From Vibrio sp. CB1-14 (GTDB lineage Bacteria; Pseudomonadota; Gammaproteobacteria; Enterobacterales; Vibrionaceae): DNA of 64,000 nucleotides. Below, in pieces: positions 56,258-64,000 of the stretch (its first letter is position 1; each line of letters begins with the position of its first letter). The stretch spans positions 3,224,001 to 3,288,000 of the forward strand of contig NZ_CP115920.1 in NCBI RefSeq assembly GCF_040412085.2, read 5' to 3'. The notes beneath the pieces are model-generated. The model saw only the letters and a program-made list of their open reading frames with translations. It was not told the DNA's origin and did not search any database. The position numbers were made by a program, and so were the translations under genes.

Positions 56258-56324
56258 AAGCATCGTCTTTAATTCATAAACCTAATCAATCTGTGTGAAC
56301 ACTCATCGCAATAATCTATTCGTA

Positions 56325-57876
<1,552 letters not shown>

Positions 57877-58200
57877 AAGATTTTGTTCGGCTCAATGAAT
57901 ACTGACTTCAAAACTCATCCTTACTCAAAAGTAAGAAGTAATTTTAAAGCTATTATCGTTCCAACAGAACGATAATGAATTGACTGTGCCAAGACTAAGT
58001 TCTTTTACAAGAAAGTAATCTCGATTGGTCACTCAGTTCATTGAAAACCTAATTTGATACCGAGGTATCTAATTTGATTATCATCAACGAGTGCCCACAC
58101 AGATTGATAGGTTTATATTGTTAAAGAGCTTTGCTTTCAACACCTTAGTGCGTCAGCGAGGTGCGTATAATACGCTTCTCACTTTGAAAGTCAACATAAA
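57877..58200 (-). promoter_or_regulatory. Leader and promoter of the downstream rRNA operon
   Basis: A promoter TTGACT-N16-TATTAT (minus strand, -35 58189-58194, -10 58167-58172) with an AT-rich upstream region resembles enteric rrn P2. A boxA element AGCTCTTTAACAAT lies at 58117-58130. The leader is nearly identical to that of the upstream operon from about 58110 to the 16S start. No second, P1-like promoter is visible before the preceding 5S gene. Confidence 0.8.
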
Positions 58201-58297
58201 ATTCTAAGAAACTTTAGAACTCTATGGTGACTTGCTTATTAAATAAGCAAGTGCGAACCTTTTGTCTTCACTTTTCAAAAAAGTGAAAATAAATAGG
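58201..58297 (-). other. Junction between tandem rRNA operons, with two AT-rich hairpins
   Basis: Downstream of the second 5S gene there are two hairpins: TTCACTTTT/AAAAGTGAA (58267-58287) and ACTTGCTTATT/AATAAGCAAGT (58230-58252). Neither is a GC-rich stem followed by a T-run. I see no normal terminator here, unlike at the end of the downstream operon. Confidence 0.6.
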
Positions 58298-58417
58298 AGC
58301 CTGGCGATGTCCTACTCTCACATGGGGAAGCCCCACACTACCATCGGCGCTATTGCGTTTCACTTCTGAGTTCGGCATGGAAATCAGGTGGGTCCACAAC
58401 GCTATGGTCGCCAAGCA
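58298..58417 (-). rRNA. rrf: 5S ribosomal RNA, upstream operon
   Basis: This 120-base gene begins TGCTTGGCGACCATAGC and ends CATCGCCAGGCT. No tRNA follows it, in contrast to the downstream operon. Confidence 0.96.
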
Positions 58418-58542
58418 AATTCTGTTTTGCCTTCAGATTTTCTGAAAATCTGAAAACAATAAATTCGGAAAGCTGTTAATGCGTTCTCTACACATTCAAT
58501 TTGTTCTTGCTTTGAGTCCAATCAAAACCCTTTGGGTGTTGT

Positions 58543-61427
<2,885 letters not shown>

Positions 61428-61817
61428 ATACAACCCCAAAGAGTTTCAAAGAAACCTCGAGATTGTCGTTAAACAACCAAAGTTGTCTGCATTTTTATAC
61501 ATGTGCAGACTCGATTTTGCCGGACTCAAATAACTCTTTGTTTCCGCTTTTAAGAAAAAGCAGAGGCAAAAGTGGACTTTCGTCACTTCCAAGAACACTT
61601 GAATGTGTGTTGGTACCTAAATGATTAAATCATCTAGGATTTGAGAACTTTTAAATGAATAACATTAATCAAATGTTATTCGTCAGCTTTCCAAATTGTT
61701 AAAGAGCTTAAAGCAAAAAGCTTTAATCAATGACTAAACATTAATTAAAGCTCTTTCGTCTTTATCAATAAAAACCAATCAATCTGTGTGAACACTCATC
61801 GCAATAATCTATTCGTA
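61428..61817 (-). other. 16S-23S spacer without tRNA genes
   Basis: This 390-base spacer contains a boxA element AGCTCTTTAACAAT (61695-61708) and processing-stem sequences shared with the other operon. The tRNA-Ile/tRNA-Ala block is replaced by an AT-rich stretch of about 85 bases (about 61705-61790). Confidence 0.85.
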
Positions 61818-63368
<1,551 letters not shown>

Positions 63369-63660
63369 AAGATTTTGTTCGGCTCAATGAATACTGACTT
63401 CAAAACTCATCCTTACTCAAAAGTAAGAAGTAATTTTAAAGCTATTATCGTTCCAACAGAACGATAATGAATTGACTGTGCCAAGACTAAGTTCTTTTAC
63501 AAGAAAGTAATCTCGATTGGTCACTCAGTTCATTGAAAACCTAATTTGATACCGAGGTATCTAATTTGATTATCATCAACGAGTGCCCACACAGATTGAT
63601 AGGTTTAAATTTTTAAAGAACATTTTCTTCAAAACTCTGCGTTTCGCTTCCGTTTGAAGA
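63369..63660 (-). other. 16S leader of the upstream rRNA operon
   Basis: The transcribed leader is almost identical to that of the downstream operon up to about 63605. The boxA region is degenerate here (GTTCTTTAAAAAT). Confidence 0.7.
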
Positions 63661-63667
63661 GGCGGCT

Positions 63668-63695
63668 ATTCTAACGAGATGATTCTCAGTGTCAA
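63668..63695 (-). promoter_or_regulatory. rRNA promoter P2, upstream operon
   Basis: On the minus strand -35 TTGACA (63690-63695), a 16-base spacer and -10 TAGAAT (63668-63673) lie downstream of an A-rich tract that could act as an UP element. A GC-rich discriminator (GCCGCC) follows, as in stringently controlled promoters. Confidence 0.8.
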
Positions 63696-63815
63696 ACACT
63701 TTTTTCTAATTTTTTTGATTTTTTCAAATCTAACTAGAAGACCATCTTGTAAGCTGAATGCCTTACTGACTATCGCCTCGAACCCTTGTGGGCTCTGCCG
63801 TGTCAGTGGAATCGC

Positions 63816-63843
63816 ATTATAGAGAGCCTCATCACATTAGCAA
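63816..63843 (-). promoter_or_regulatory. rRNA promoter P1, upstream operon
   Basis: On the minus strand -35 TTGCTA (63838-63843), a 16-base spacer and -10 TATAAT (63816-63821) are followed by GCG and then CCACTGACACGG, which also follows the P1 start region in Escherichia coli rrn operons. Upstream sequence is AT-rich, a likely UP element. P2 lies about 150 bases downstream. Confidence 0.85.
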
Positions 63844-63950
63844 GCCTTTTTTTAGAAAAAATACAAAAATAACGCTTAACCGTGTCTTTTTCATCCAAAG
63901 GCGTATTTATTCAACTTTATCCTACTTGTGAGCACAACTTATCCACAGAG

Positions 63951-63988
63951 TTATTAAAAAAGGAGGGCTCAGCCCTCCTTTTTTAATA
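63951..63988. terminator. Bidirectional terminator at window end
   Basis: Arms TTATTAAAAAAGGAGGGC and GCCCTCCTTTTTTAATAA with a 3-base loop form a strong symmetrical terminator. The gene it serves lies beyond the window. Confidence 0.88.
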
Positions 63989-64000
63989 ATGTGAGCAAAG

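Noticed and set aside
58201..58297. Hairpins after the upstream 5S gene read as a normal rRNA terminator.
   Set aside because: Both stems are AT-rich and neither is followed by a T-run; I report them only as hairpins.

Overview
The window is chromosomal DNA of a Vibrio species (Vibrionaceae, Gammaproteobacteria). The evidence is gene content and order: recA-recX-alaS-lysC-csrA-tRNA-oadGAB, murA-ibaG-mlaBCDEF, kdsD-kdsC-lptCAB-rpoN-hpf-ptsN-rapZ-npr, lptF/lptG divergent from pepA-holC-valS, a Na+-pumping oxaloacetate decarboxylase, Vibrio-type 5S/16S/23S genes and tandem rRNA operons. It is almost entirely core genome. I see no prophage, integron, IS element, CRISPR array or recognisable defence system.

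Layout. 1-9.1 kb (minus strand): gshA (cut by the window edge), an M16 metalloprotease lipoprotein, yqaA, a quinone-oxidoreductase-like gene and oadGAB. 9.5-10.6 kb: an array of six tRNA-Arg(ACG) and two tRNA-Ser(GCT) genes. 10.8-17.6 kb (minus): csrA, a first aspartokinase, alaS, recX, recA with a LexA box inside its promoter, and pncC. 17.7-20.3 kb: mutS. 20.4-21.7 kb (minus): an orphan beta-sandwich protein and rraB. 22.3-26.8 kb (plus): arcA, argF behind tandem ARG boxes, the pyrL leader with attenuator, pyrB, pyrI and ridA. 26.9-32.3 kb (minus): plsC, murA, ibaG and the Mla phospholipid transport operon. 32.5-41.7 kb (plus): yrbG, Kdo synthesis, LPS export, rpoN, the nitrogen PTS and mgtE. 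41.8-44.0 kb (minus): lptG and lptF. 44.2-49.2 kb (plus): pepA, holC and valS. 49.3-50.4 kb: a disrupted class V aminotransferase. 50.6-52.2 kb: a lysine riboswitch and its lysC. 52.3-63.9 kb (minus): two head-to-tail rRNA operons.

How the genes work together. Much of the window serves the envelope. KdsD and KdsC make Kdo for LPS, LptA/B/C/F/G export LPS, MlaB-F moves phospholipid, MurA starts peptidoglycan synthesis and PlsC makes phosphatidic acid. Arginine and pyrimidine genes meet at carbamoyl phosphate (arcA, argF, pyrBI). The nitrogen PTS proteins sit beside sigma-54. recA, recX and mutS form a DNA-repair block.

Quality caution. alaS and valS each carry a single-base frameshift in a homopolymer, and the aminotransferase carries two homopolymer frameshifts plus a stop. 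The two rRNA operons differ by many one-base indels, some at universally conserved positions. This points to residual sequencing or consensus errors. Other differences, such as compensatory changes in 23S helices, look genuine.
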